Shown: positions 16,584 to 25,574 of the stretch, piece after piece | Position numbering within the stretch: the first letter of the stretch is position 1 | Layout of the letters: every line of letters begins with the position of its first letter | Notes under the pieces: generated by a model | Told to the model about the DNA's origin: nothing | Seen by the model: the letters and a program-made list of their open reading frames with translations, nothing else | Databases searched by the model: none | Made by a program: the position numbers and the translations under genes | Assembly (NCBI RefSeq): GCF_027214025.1 | Contig: NZ_JAPWHB010000011.1 | Location: 1-64,000, forward strand | DNA length: 64,000 bases | From: Parahoeflea alexandrii | GTDB lineage: Bacteria; Pseudomonadota; Alphaproteobacteria; Rhizobiales; Rhizobiaceae | Reading direction: 5' to 3'

Positions 16584-18251
16584 ATGTCCCCACGGCCAGA
16601 CACGAACCCCAAGACCGACGAGCACGCGCTGGACCAGTTGACGCGCGCTGTCGGTAGACAGATGCGCCTGGCTTCGATCCTCGCGGTTGCCTCGTCGCTG
16701 ATCTGGCCGGTGCAGGCGGCGATCGTGGCGATGGCAATTTCGGGATTGCTTGGTCCGGCCCCCGGCCCAGGTCCGGTCATGACTGCGGCCGCCTTCGTCG
16801 GCTTCGGTGTCGCGCGCGCCTTGATGGCCTACCACGCCGAAGCCTTGCTTTTTGCAGCGGCCACCAAGGCCGTGACAGCTGCAAGGGAAGAGATCGTCCG
16901 GCGCGAGATGCGGGCAACCGACAGCGGCGGGGCCGGATCCATCGCAGCGCTCGCCACCGAGAAACTCGACGCCATCATACCCTACATCACCCGCTATGCG
17001 CCGGCGCGCGCACGTGTGATGACCGTTCCGCTGGTCATCCTTGCCCTCAGCTTCTGGTTTTCATGGGCCGTCGGCTTGGTGCTCCTTGTCTCCGGCCCGC
17101 TGATCCCGGTCTTCATGGCGTTGGTCGGGATGGCCGCGAAGGACGCAAGCCAGCGGCAAATGGCCGATATCGGTTCACTCAACGATCTGCTGATCGAGCG
17201 CCTGTCCGCCCTTGTCGACATCAGGTTGCTTGACGCCGGACCGGCAGTTGTTTCGGATTTCGCCCGGGGCGCGGACCAGCTCAGGGCCAAGACCATGAAC
17301 GTGCTCAGCATCGCGTTCCTGTCCTCGACGGTGCTTGAGCTCTTTGCGGCGATCGGCGTGGCCATGGTTGCGGTCTATGTCGGATTTGCCCTGCTCGGCG
17401 CCATCGAGTTCGGCGGATATGCGGCCGCGCTCACTCCAGCCGCCGGGATCTTCCTCCTGTTGCTGGCGCCCGATTTCTATCAACCGATGCGCGACCTGTC
17501 CGCCGCCTGGCATGACAAGGCGGCCGCACTGGCCGTCGCTGGAGAACTTGCCGAATGGCGGAAGCAGTCGCCGGCGGCATTGCTCGGTCAGGGCGGCAAA
17601 ACCGGAAAACTCCCCGGATCTCCCGAGATCGGCTTGCGGAATGTAGCCGTGCAGATGGGAGACAGGCTGATCCGCTATCCCGACATTTCGATCCGTCCAG
17701 GCGAGAGCGTTGCCCTGATGGGGCCATCGGGTGCAGGCAAGACAACGCTTCTGCGGCTGCTTGCCGGACTGGTTGCGCCGGATGAGGGGCGCATCACCGT
17801 CGCCGGAGATGCTCTCACCGCCGACACCGCCGATGCCTGGCGCGCCCGGCTGGGCTGGATGCCGCAAGCCCCGCATTTCATCAACGCCAGCCTGGCCGAC
17901 AACATCAGCTTCGGACAGCCCGGCGACCTCGACGAATCCTTGCGCGCCGCAGCGGTCGGCTCCGTCATCGAGGCGCTGCCGGGTGGAACAGAGGCGCTGC
18001 TTGGCGAGACCGGCGGCGGGCTCTCGGGCGGCGAAGCCCGCCGGATCACACTGGCGCGGGCGGTCTTCGCCCAGCCCGACATCCTGCTGGCCGACGAGCC
18101 GACGGCTGATCTCGATGCCGAAACCGCCGGCCTGGTGATGGCGGGTCTGCAAGCGCTCGCAGCGCGGGGCTGCAGCCTCATCATCGCCACCCACGATCCC
18201 GCGCTTGCCGCGCGGATGGACCGGACGATCCAGATCGGGTCCTGCGCATGA
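16584..18251 (+). CDS. cydD: Thiol reductant ABC exporter subunit CydD
   Basis: This 555-residue half-transporter has an N-terminal six-helix membrane domain (about residues 25-320) and a C-terminal ABC ATPase. Walker A is GPSGAGKTTLL, the signature is LSGGEARRITLARA, Walker B is ILLADEPTADLD and the switch is ATHDP. CydDC exports cysteine and glutathione or haem-linked thiols to the periplasm and is needed for cytochrome bd assembly. I chose the ATG at 16584, which starts the protein MSPRPDTN; the frame is open further upstream but that part overlaps the divergent regulator and looks non-coding. The gene overlaps cydC by 4 bases. Confidence 0.9.
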   Translation: MSPRPDTNPKTDEHALDQLTRAVGRQMRLASILAVASSLIWPVQAAIVAMAISGLLGPAPGPGPVMTAAAFVGFGVARALMAYHAEALLFAAATKAVTAAREEIVRREMRATDSGGAGSIAALATEKLDAIIPYITRYAPARARVMTVPLVILALSFWFSWAVGLVLLVSGPLIPVFMALVGMAAKDASQRQMADIGSLNDLLIERLSALVDIRLLDAGPAVVSDFARGADQLRAKTMNVLSIAFLSSTVLELFAAIGVAMVAVYVGFALLGAIEFGGYAAALTPAAGIFLLLLAPDFYQPMRDLSAAWHDKAAALAVAGELAEWRKQSPAALLGQGGKTGKLPGSPEIGLRNVAVQMGDRLIRYPDISIRPGESVALMGPSGAGKTTLLRLLAGLVAPDEGRITVAGDALTADTADAWRARLGWMPQAPHFINASLADNISFGQPGDLDESLRAAAVGSVIEALPGGTEALLGETGGGLSGGEARRITLARAVFAQPDILLADEPTADLDAETAGLVMAGLQALAARGCSLIIATHDPALAARMDRTIQIGSCA

Positions 18252-19948
18252 CCCCGGATGGCAACAACAGCGGAGGCCGAGCCCTGTGGCGCATCTTCCG
18301 CATGATCCTTGGGGATCAGAAAACCGCACTGATGCGAGGTGCGGCGCTGAGCCTCGCCGTGCTCGTCGCCGGCATCACCCTTCTGGGATTGTCCGGCTGG
18401 TTCATCACCGCCGCAGCCGCCGCGGGACTTGCCGGCATGGGCGCGGTCTTTGACGTTTTCAGGCCCTCGGCCATGGTGCGCTTCCTCGCGCTCGGACGAA
18501 CCGCCGCCCGCTACGGCGAGAGACTTCTGACCCACGACGCGACGCTCAGGGCCCTGACATCGATAAGGGTACGTCTGCTGGCCGCCACCATCTCAGCCCC
18601 GCATGATGTGCTGGTGCGGTTGCGCGGGCCCCAGGCGTTGAACCGGCTGATGGCGGATGTCGATGCGCTTGACGGTGTGCCGTTGCGGCTGATCCTGCCG
18701 ATCGCGGCCGGCCTTGCTGCCCAACTGCTGACATTCGCAATACTGTGGTGGCTGGTCGAACTCGGTGTCGCCCTCTGGATCGCCTCCGGTTTCCTTGTCG
18801 CTTCCGCGGCGACGCTCTATCTCGCGGCCCGTACCGCAGCCAACGCGTCCCGCAACGAAGAAGCCGGTTCCCAGGCCTTTCGATCAGGTTTCATCGATCT
18901 GATCCGGGCACGAAGCGATCTCGCGGTCTATGGGCAACTGGTGCGGCATGGAGAAACAGTGCTGGCGACGGACGCCCGAAGACAGGCCGACAGGGGCAGG
19001 CTCGACCGCATTGAGCGGCGCGCCGGTTTCGCCCTCTCGCTCACCGGAACGGTCGTCGCCGCTGGCGCGCTGGCGCTGGGCATGACACTGGCTCAGGCGG
19101 GCACCATCACCCCGGCATTGGCGGCCATCGGCTTCTTCGCTTCGCTGGCGTTGACAGAAACCATTGGTCCATTGCGCAGGGCGATGGCCGATCTTGGCCG
19201 CATGGCGGTTGCCGCGCAGAGGGTCGATTCGACGCTGGCATCGGATCGTATCGAACACGGCGGGAACCTTTTCGGCGAAACCGCGGACTTGCTGATTGAA
19301 GAGTTGTCATTCCGGCGAGCCAATGCGGCAAGGCCGGTTCTCGACCGGGTCTCTTTTGGTCTGACGGCTGGAGAAAGCCTTGCCATCACCGGCGCCAGCG
19401 GATCCGGAAAAAGCACATTGCTGCTGCTCGCCGCCGGCCTTCTGCGCCCCGATAGCGGGCGCATTGTCCTGGGCTCCGTGCCGCTTGACCGATGGGACGA
19501 GACCAAGTTGCGGTCCACGCTCACTCTGGTCCCGCAGCGCAGCACTCTGATGGCCGGCACAATCAGGGAGGCGCTGCAACTCGCCGCGCCCGAAGCGGTT
19601 GATGCCGATTTGTGGCGGGCACTGGACGCCGTGGCCTTGGCTGGCGTAGTCCGCGCAAAGGGGGGGCTTGAGTTCCGGCTGGGACCGATGGGGTCGGGAC
19701 TCTCGGGCGGCGAGGCACGCCGGCTGGTATTGGCGCGTAGCATCTTGCGCGGACCGCGACTGCTCCTGCTCGACGAACCGACCGAAGGGCTGGATGAGGC
19801 TACGGCACTGGCCGTTCTAAAGGGAATCCGGAAATATCTGCCGGAAGCGTCGATCCTGACCGCATCACATCGCCCGGTCGAAACCACCTGGGCGGACCGG
19901 GTCGTGAATTTGAACCAGCCCTTCAGCGCGACACCGGAACTCCTCTGA
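18248..19948 (+). CDS. cydC: Thiol reductant ABC exporter subunit CydC
   Basis: This 566-residue partner of CydD has the same layout: membrane domain to about residue 330, then an ATPase with Walker A GASGSGKSTLL, signature LSGGEARRLVLARS, Walker [13 protein letters not shown] and switch ASHRP. The start ATG overlaps the cydD stop (ATGA). About 20 bases after its stop begins the cydA control region with its NsrR-like and FNR sites, so cydAB can be transcribed both by read-through and from its own promoter. Confidence 0.9.
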   Translation: MTPDGNNSGGRALWRIFRMILGDQKTALMRGAALSLAVLVAGITLLGLSGWFITAAAAAGLAGMGAVFDVFRPSAMVRFLALGRTAARYGERLLTHDATLRALTSIRVRLLAATISAPHDVLVRLRGPQALNRLMADVDALDGVPLRLILPIAAGLAAQLLTFAILWWLVELGVALWIASGFLVASAATLYLAARTAANASRNEEAGSQAFRSGFIDLIRARSDLAVYGQLVRHGETVLATDARRQADRGRLDRIERRAGFALSLTGTVVAAGALALGMTLAQAGTITPALAAIGFFASLALTETIGPLRRAMADLGRMAVAAQRVDSTLASDRIEHGGNLFGETADLLIEELSFRRANAARPVLDRVSFGLTAGESLAITGASGSGKSTLLLLAAGLLRPDSGRIVLGSVPLDRWDETKLRSTLTLVPQRSTLMAGTIREALQLAAPEAVDADLWRALDAVALAGVVRAKGGLEFRLGPMGSGLSGGEARRLVLARSILRGPRLLLLDEPTEGLDEATALAVLKGIRKYLPEASILTASHRPVETTWADRVVNLNQPFSATPELL

Positions 19949-19969
19949 TACAGCGTGGATCCAGATCTA

Positions 19970-19992
19970 AAGATGCATCCCGCATGCAGCTT
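19970..19992 (+). promoter_or_regulatory. NsrR-like operator upstream of cydA
   Basis: An inverted repeat AAGATGCAT-N5-ATGCAGCTT has 8 of 9 pairs matching. Its 11-1-11 overall geometry and AAGATGCA half-site are those of known proteobacterial NsrR sites. It lies 2 bases before the FNR box and about 105 bases before the cydA start. Repression of cydAB by the NsrR-like protein encoded at 15965-16453 is the natural inference. Confidence 0.6.
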
Positions 19993-19994
19993 TA

Positions 19995-20008
19995 TTGATT
20001 CAAATCAA
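19995..20008 (+). promoter_or_regulatory. Perfect FNR/FixK-type box upstream of cydA
   Basis: TTGAT-TCAA-ATCAA is a 10 of 10 match to the FNR/Anr/FixK consensus. Its centre lies about 41 bases upstream of a plausible transcription start near 20043, with TATTCA at 20031-20036 as a possible -10 element. This is the class II activator position. Low-oxygen induction of cydABX is expected. Confidence 0.8.
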
Positions 20009-20097
20009 TGTCACCCCGTCCAGTCGGACATATTCAAGAGTTCATAGATATGTTTTCGGGACGTCTGTCACGTCCCCCGTTCCAAGGAGCAAAGCAA

Positions 20098-21708
20098 ATG
20101 GAGTTCGGGATCGTCGAGCTGTCACGGCTGCAGTTCGCCATGACGGCGATGTACCACTTCCTCTTCGTGCCGTTGACGCTTGGGCTTTCCATCGTCGTCG
20201 CCATCATGGAGACGGTGTATGTGATGACCAACCGTCCGATCTGGCGGCAGATGACGAAGTTCTGGGGCACGCTGTTCGGCATCAACTTCGTTCTTGGCGT
20301 CGCCACCGGCATCACCATGGAATTCCAGTTCGGGATGAACTGGAGCTATTACAGCCATTATGTCGGCGACATCTTCGGCGCGCCGCTGGCGATCGAGGGC
20401 CTGATGGCGTTCTTCCTCGAAGCAACCTTCGTCGGGCTGTTCTTCTTCGGCTGGGACAAGCTGAGCAAGGTGGCGCACCTCACCGTCGCCTGGCTGGTGG
20501 CCATCGGCTCCAACTTCTCGGCCCTGTGGATCCTGATTGCCAACGGCTGGATGCAGAACCCGGTCGGCGCTCAGTTCAACCCGATGACCATGCGCATGGA
20601 AATGACCGATTTCTACGAGGTGCTTTTCAACGAGGTGGCCCAGGCCAAGTTCGTCCATACGGTTTCGGCCGGCTATGTCACCGCCTCGGTCTTCGTGCTC
20701 GGCGTCTCGGCCTGGTATCTGCTGCGCGGGCGTCACATCGAGCTGGCCCGGCGTTCGATCACCGTGGCAGCCGCGTTCGGCCTCGCATCGGCGTTCTCCG
20801 TGGTGTTGCTGGGCGATGAATCCGGCTACAGCGCCACGCACAGCCAGAAGATGAAGCTCGCTGCCATCGAGGGCATGTGGGAAACGGAGCCGGCGCCGGC
20901 CTCCTTCACTGCGTTCGGTTTTCCGGATCAGGAGGCGCGGACCACCCACTACGCCATCCACATTCCCTATGTGATGGGACTGATCGGCACCCGCTCGCTG
21001 ACCACCTCGATCCCCGGTATCGAGGAGCTCGAAAACCAGGCTGAAACCCGCATCAAATCCGGTCTGATCGCCTATGACGCGCTGATGCATATCCGCGAGG
21101 CGCGCGACAATGCCGATCCGTCCGAGACAGCCAGGTTCGAGGCGCACTCTGCGGATCTCGGCTTTGCGTTTCTTCTGCGGAAATATGTCGATGATCCGCG
21201 GCAGGCGACACCCGAGCAGATCGTCCAGGCCGCGAACGACACCATCCCGACCGTCTGGCCGCTGTTCTGGGCCTTCCGGATCATGGTGGCGCTCGGCTTC
21301 GGCTTCATCGCGACGATGCTCTACTTCTTCTATAGGGCCTCGTTCAAGGGCATGAACTTCCCCCGCCCGGCCCTGCATCTGGCGGTGTGGATGATCCCTG
21401 CGCCGTGGATTGCCGCGGAACTGGGCTGGTTCGTCGCCGAGTTCGGCCGCCAGCCCTGGACCGTGGACGGCGTGCTGCCGACGGCCATGTCGGTCTCGGC
21501 GTTGTCGATGACCGAGGTGGCGCTGACGCTTGCCGGATTTGTCATCTTCTACACCGTCCTGTTCATCATCGAGATGGGGCTGATGCTCAAATACATCCGC
21601 AAGGGACCCTTCCAGGACGTCGAGGAAACCGACGCCTGGGTTATCAGACACACAGAACGGCTGGCCGGCCGGCGCAATGCCGACGCCATCGCCATGCCGG
21701 CGGAGTAA
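20098..21708 (+). CDS. cydA: Cytochrome bd ubiquinol oxidase subunit I
   Basis: This 536-residue membrane protein is the haem-bearing subunit of the bd-type terminal oxidase, which oxidises quinol and reduces oxygen to water. The haem ligands are visible: His20 (b595), His187 and Met396 (b558). Glu100 and Glu108 of the proton path and the GRQPW motif (450-454) are also present. The quinol loop has Lys253 and Glu258, and its long insertion points to the L (long Q-loop) form rather than cyanide-insensitive CioA. AAGGAG 9 bases before the ATG at 20098 fixes the start; the frame is open for 30 more codons upstream. Confidence 0.95.
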   Translation: MEFGIVELSRLQFAMTAMYHFLFVPLTLGLSIVVAIMETVYVMTNRPIWRQMTKFWGTLFGINFVLGVATGITMEFQFGMNWSYYSHYVGDIFGAPLAIEGLMAFFLEATFVGLFFFGWDKLSKVAHLTVAWLVAIGSNFSALWILIANGWMQNPVGAQFNPMTMRMEMTDFYEVLFNEVAQAKFVHTVSAGYVTASVFVLGVSAWYLLRGRHIELARRSITVAAAFGLASAFSVVLLGDESGYSATHSQKMKLAAIEGMWETEPAPASFTAFGFPDQEARTTHYAIHIPYVMGLIGTRSLTTSIPGIEELENQAETRIKSGLIAYDALMHIREARDNADPSETARFEAHSADLGFAFLLRKYVDDPRQATPEQIVQAANDTIPTVWPLFWAFRIMVALGFGFIATMLYFFYRASFKGMNFPRPALHLAVWMIPAPWIAAELGWFVAEFGRQPWTVDGVLPTAMSVSALSMTEVALTLAGFVIFYTVLFIIEMGLMLKYIRKGPFQDVEETDAWVIRHTERLAGRRNADAIAMPAE

Positions 21709-21713
21709 GAACC

Positions 21714-22877
21714 ATGATCCTGCACACTCTTATCGACTATGACATCTTGCGCGTGATCTGGTGGGGGCTGCTCGGCGTCCTGCTGATCGGCTTCGCCCTC
21801 ACCGACGGGTTCGACATGGGTGTCGGCGCCCTGTTGCCCTTCGTTGCGAAGACCGATGTCGAGCGTCGCGTGGCGATCAACACGGTTGGGCCCGTCTGGG
21901 AAGGCAACCAGGTCTGGTTCATCCTCGGCGGCGGTGCAATCTTCGCCGCCTGGCCGCCGCTCTACGCGGTCTCGTTCTCCGGCTTCTATCTGGCGATGTT
22001 CGTGATCCTTGCGGCATTCATTGTCCGGCCGGTGGCCTTCAAGTACCGCTCAAAGCGTGACGACACGCGCTGGCGGACGTCCTGGGACTGGGCATTGTTT
22101 GCCAGTGGCGCGATCCCCGCCCTTCTGTTCGGCGTCGCCGTCGGCAACGTGATCCAGGGTGTGCCGTTCCATTTCACCGATGATTTGCACACCATCTACG
22201 AGGGCGCCTGGTACACCAAGTTCATCGGCCTGCTCGATCCGTTCTCGCTTCTGGCAGGCGTGGTGTCGCTGTCGATGCTGGTGATGCATGGCGGCGCCTG
22301 GCTGACCCTGAAGGCCGAAGGCGAGGTGCAGGACCGCGCCCGCCGCTTCGGCTCCATCGCGGCACTTGTCGCGGTGGCAGCCTATGTTCTGGCTGGCGTC
22401 TGGATGGCCGTCGGGATCGAAGGCTACCGCATCGTCGGCGATTACCTGACCGCCGGCCCGTCCAATCCGCTGCATTTCGAGGTGGAGAAGACAGCGAGTT
22501 GGTTCACCGCCTATTCGGACCGCCCGTGGATCGCCATTGCCCCGATCATGGGCATCGCTGGCGGCCTGCTGACCTTCCTCGGCCTGCGCGCCGGGCGTGA
22601 AGTCTCGACGCTGCTGGTCTCCAAGATGGCAATCCTCGGCGTGATCTCGTCGGTCGGACTGACGATGTTCCCGTTCATCATGCCGTCCTCGTCCGACCCG
22701 CAGTCGTCGCTGACGGTCTGGAACAGCTCGTCCTCACACATGACCCTGTTCATCATGCTGGTGGTGACCGTGATCTTCATGCCGATGATCCTGGCCTACA
22801 CGGCATGGGTCTACAAGGTGCTGTGGGGCAAGGTCACCGAGGCCGACGTCACCGACAATTCTCATTCCGTCTACTGA
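21714..22877 (+). CDS. cydB: Cytochrome bd ubiquinol oxidase subunit II
   Basis: This 387-residue, roughly nine-helix partner of CydA begins MILHTLIDYDILRVIWWGLLG and contains the family motif LTDGFDMGVGALLPF near residue 30. The ATG at 21714 comes 5 bases after the cydA stop. A longer same-frame reading upstream lies inside cydA and is not real. CydB supports haem insertion and assembly of the oxidase in the inner membrane. Confidence 0.95.
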   Translation: MILHTLIDYDILRVIWWGLLGVLLIGFALTDGFDMGVGALLPFVAKTDVERRVAINTVGPVWEGNQVWFILGGGAIFAAWPPLYAVSFSGFYLAMFVILAAFIVRPVAFKYRSKRDDTRWRTSWDWALFASGAIPALLFGVAVGNVIQGVPFHFTDDLHTIYEGAWYTKFIGLLDPFSLLAGVVSLSMLVMHGGAWLTLKAEGEVQDRARRFGSIAALVAVAAYVLAGVWMAVGIEGYRIVGDYLTAGPSNPLHFEVEKTASWFTAYSDRPWIAIAPIMGIAGGLLTFLGLRAGREVSTLLVSKMAILGVISSVGLTMFPFIMPSSSDPQSSLTVWNSSSSHMTLFIMLVVTVIFMPMILAYTAWVYKVLWGKVTEADVTDNSHSVY

Positions 22878-22893
22878 TCAGGAGGATCAAGAT

Positions 22894-23037
22894 ATGTGGT
22901 ATTTCGCCTGGTTGCTGGGTCTTCCGCTGGCCGCAATGTTCGCCGTCGTCAACGCCATGTGGCTGGAACTGCAGGAAGACAGCCGCATGATCAACGATCA
23001 GGGCGGCAATCCTCCGCAAGGCAAAACGCGGCGCTGA
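22894..23037 (+). CDS. cydX: Cytochrome bd small subunit CydX
   Basis: This 47-residue protein starts MWYFAWLLGLPLAAMFAVVN, followed by AMWLELQEDS. That is the hallmark CydX/CbdX sequence: one transmembrane helix with a conserved Trp-Tyr-Phe-Ala-Trp start and a Glu shortly after the helix. AGGAGG at 22880-22885 precedes the ATG, and the gene is 16 bases after cydB. CydX stabilises the haems in cytochrome bd. The C-terminus is hydrophilic with the end GKTRR. Its size makes it easy to miss. Confidence 0.92.
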   Translation: MWYFAWLLGLPLAAMFAVVNAMWLELQEDSRMINDQGGNPPQGKTRR

Positions 23038-23062
23038 TCCGCGAACCGTCCCTCCGAGCTCA

Positions 23063-23097
23063 AAGGGCGCCTCATTCTTGCGGCGCCCTTCTTTTTT
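23063..23097 (+). terminator. Rho-independent terminator after cydX
   Basis: A 9-bp perfect stem (AAGGGCGCC with GGCGCCCTT) and a 10-base loop are followed by CTTTTTT. It lies 25 bases after the cydX stop and just before the convergent dabA gene ends at 23125. It closes the cydDCABX unit. Confidence 0.9.
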
Positions 23098-23124
23098 CCG
23101 CCCGTGCGGATCAGACCATGAAAC

Positions 23125-25554
23125 TCATGCGACATTTCTCCGGTCCGCTGCGGCAGCCTCGGCCGGTGTGTCGCATTGCGTCCATTTGAGGTCTCCGGCA
23201 TAGCGCCAGGCAAGACGACCCTCCTCGTCCATGGCGAAGAGATGAAGCCAGCGATTGTCGAACAGGGCGCGCACCTCCTCATGACGGCTCAGAATATCGT
23301 TCATCGCCTCGCGGGGCGCGTTGATGCAGACCGACAGGCGCAACGGTTCATGCGCATGGGTCTCGCCGTCATGGACCGATTGCCACGGCAGCCCGCTACG
23401 CAGCAGTCCGCCATTGCCTTCAAAGACCCCGATGCCGCCAACAACATTGTGCAAGAGCTTGTTGCCGGCGCCAAAACTGTCGGGCGCCACCGTTGAGCCG
23501 TAATATTGCAGGCTGATCCAACTCGCGACCACCACCGGCGCCGTCATGATGAGCTCGAGTACGCCGAACCCGTTGCTGCTGTCCTTGTGCCAGTCATAAT
23601 CATGCAGGAAGGAGCGCCCTTCCAGATTGCGCCCTGCCGTGTGACCGCGCGGCGCGGCGATGAAGGCCTTGCAGCCTGCCAGCGCCCATTCGGGACGAAC
23701 TTCGGCCCAGTCCCGCGCCCGCATGGCGATTTCGCCGGCATTCGCCGCATGGGGCAGGCGCAGGGCGCGCTCTCCGCGAACGACCTTCCCCGCCAAAGCC
23801 AGCCAGTCGCGGACTTGCCTGAGATCGGCCAGGTGGGACTTGGCCGCAACATCGCCATCGTAAAGCGTGACCGCGTCTGTCGTCGTATCGTGCAGGGCCG
23901 CAACGAAAAGCGTGTCTTTCGGGATCGCAATTCCGCGCGCGGCAAGCCCATCGCGAACCTCGGTGTCATTGAGCAGTTGCGCCAGCAGACGGGCATTGAC
24001 CTCGCCGGGATGACCGCCGCATGCGCCGCACTGCAGGCCGCTTGCGAAGGGATTGTTCACTACGCTCGCGCCGTGACCCGCCAGCAGGACAATCCGGGCA
24101 AACCCCTCGGTCAGCGACATCGCCCGCAGCACGGACTCAGCCGAATCCGTCTTGGTCTTGATGTCGAGCTCGGATTCGAATCGCGGCGCCGGGTCGCTTG
24201 CACGGTTAGGGGCGCTCATGCCCAGCGCATCGCGCACAAGCTTGCCGGCATAGACCGGTCCCATCGCCTCGACGAACGCGAACGAGGACACCGCCGCCAG
24301 CTTGAACCGGCCCCAGGCCCGCTTCGACCGCGCCGCGTAGCGCGCGGCAAGGTCATCGGCCTTGCTGGTCGTGTCGCCGGAACAGGAGCTTGTCGCGGGA
24401 TTGAGAAGCACCGGCAGGCGGAGTTCGTCCACGTCCGAGGCAAAGCCCCGGTGCCTGACCGATACGCCGAAGAACCCTGCGAAGCCGAGCGTGCGGATCG
24501 AAGGGGCAACGGCTTCCAGCGCGCGGCGGAAGACTTCCGAGCGCACGTCGATGCAGAAGGCTGCCTGCAGCGCCGGGCGCGCATCTTCCGCGACCGGAGA
24601 AGCCTCGGCCGCCAGGGTGCCGGAAAGACGGCGTTGCGCGGCAAGCTCGGCTGCCTCCTGCAGGATCGCATCGATGATGCCTGCCCTGTCGGGCAGGACC
24701 GGCGTTTCGTGGATGGCGCGAACCTGAGCCCATTTCTCGTCGATCACGGCCCCGTGCCGGAGATACAAGGCCTCTTCCCACAACAGCCGTATTGCCAGGA
24801 GGTCGGCGATCGTCCGGCTCTCGCCGCCGGCCAGCTCGGCCCGCCAGAGTTCGTAACGCGCATGCTGCGCCCAGCCTCCGAGCGAGAAAAGCAGCTGGTG
24901 GAAGTAGGTCGGCAACGCCGCCTCGCTCAGGCCCAGCCGGTCGACGGCCCGTGCAACCGCGGCCATCGGCCTGTCCGGCGCCTCTGTCGCCAGCCGGGCA
25001 AATCCCTTGAGCCCCATGATCTCCGGCGTGAGATCGTGGGTGGCAAAGGACTGGAAAGCCGCCCATGCGGATTTTCCCCGCGGCGCGGCCCACAGGGCCT
25101 GCCCGCGATCGAAATAGCCCGCGGCCCAGACGCCGAAGCGCTCGGCCAGCAGACCGGGCCAGTCGCAACCATCGATCTCGGCGGCGAGATCCGCGATCGT
25201 CGGCAATGGCTTTGGCGCGGGCCGCGGCTCGGCAGCCATCGCCTTCAGCGCCATCACATCCGCCGGTTTTCCGGCCTCCGCGCAGCTTGCAAGTGCATGA
25301 GCAAGATCCGCATTCGAGATCTCACCCGAGGCGATCCGTTCCTGATACCAGGCCCGCGGCATGGTGACTTGAACCCCGCCGATGCGGGACAGGAGCGCCC
25401 CGGTCCGGGCGAGCGTACCGCTGGTCTGACCCAGGAAAGGATTGACCGCGACCGAAGACGCCAGCGGCCAGAGCGGCGGGATCTGTCGCGCCGCCGCATC
25501 AGCGGCGGCTTCGAGCGTCACCAGAGTGGAATCATGGATGTCTTCGAATGTCAT
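23125..25554 (-). CDS. dabA: Inorganic carbon transporter subunit DabA
   Basis: This 809-residue protein is of the DUF2309/DabA family. DabA has a beta-carbonic-anhydrase-like zinc site and, with DabB, couples vectorial CO2 hydration to ion flow, so bicarbonate accumulates in the cytoplasm. The four zinc-site residues known in Halothiobacillus DabA are matched here by Cys334 and Asp336 (FCIDVRSE), His494 ([11 protein letters not shown]) and Cys509 (LQCGACGG). The length is typical. It lies 20 bases after dabB and is cotranscribed with it. No carboxysome or RuBisCO gene is in the window. Confidence 0.9.
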   Translation of the reverse strand: MTFEDIHDSTLVTLEAAADAAARQIPPLWPLASSVAVNPFLGQTSGTLARTGALLSRIGGVQVTMPRAWYQERIASGEISNADLAHALASCAEAGKPADVMALKAMAAEPRPAPKPLPTIADLAAEIDGCDWPGLLAERFGVWAAGYFDRGQALWAAPRGKSAWAAFQSFATHDLTPEIMGLKGFARLATEAPDRPMAAVARAVDRLGLSEAALPTYFHQLLFSLGGWAQHARYELWRAELAGGESRTIADLLAIRLLWEEALYLRHGAVIDEKWAQVRAIHETPVLPDRAGIIDAILQEAAELAAQRRLSGTLAAEASPVAEDARPALQAAFCIDVRSEVFRRALEAVAPSIRTLGFAGFFGVSVRHRGFASDVDELRLPVLLNPATSSCSGDTTSKADDLAARYAARSKRAWGRFKLAAVSSFAFVEAMGPVYAGKLVRDALGMSAPNRASDPAPRFESELDIKTKTDSAESVLRAMSLTEGFARIVLLAGHGASVVNNPFASGLQCGACGGHPGEVNARLLAQLLNDTEVRDGLAARGIAIPKDTLFVAALHDTTTDAVTLYDGDVAAKSHLADLRQVRDWLALAGKVVRGERALRLPHAANAGEIAMRARDWAEVRPEWALAGCKAFIAAPRGHTAGRNLEGRSFLHDYDWHKDSSNGFGVLELIMTAPVVVASWISLQYYGSTVAPDSFGAGNKLLHNVVGGIGVFEGNGGLLRSGLPWQSVHDGETHAHEPLRLSVCINAPREAMNDILSRHEEVRALFDNRWLHLFAMDEEGRLAWRYAGDLKWTQCDTPAEAAAADRRNVA

Positions 25555-25574
25555 TTCAGATCTCTTTCTCAGGT

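Noticed and set aside
20122-21651. 509-codon minus-strand frame within cydA
   Set aside because: His/Asp/Glu/Gly-rich shadow of cydA with no motif.
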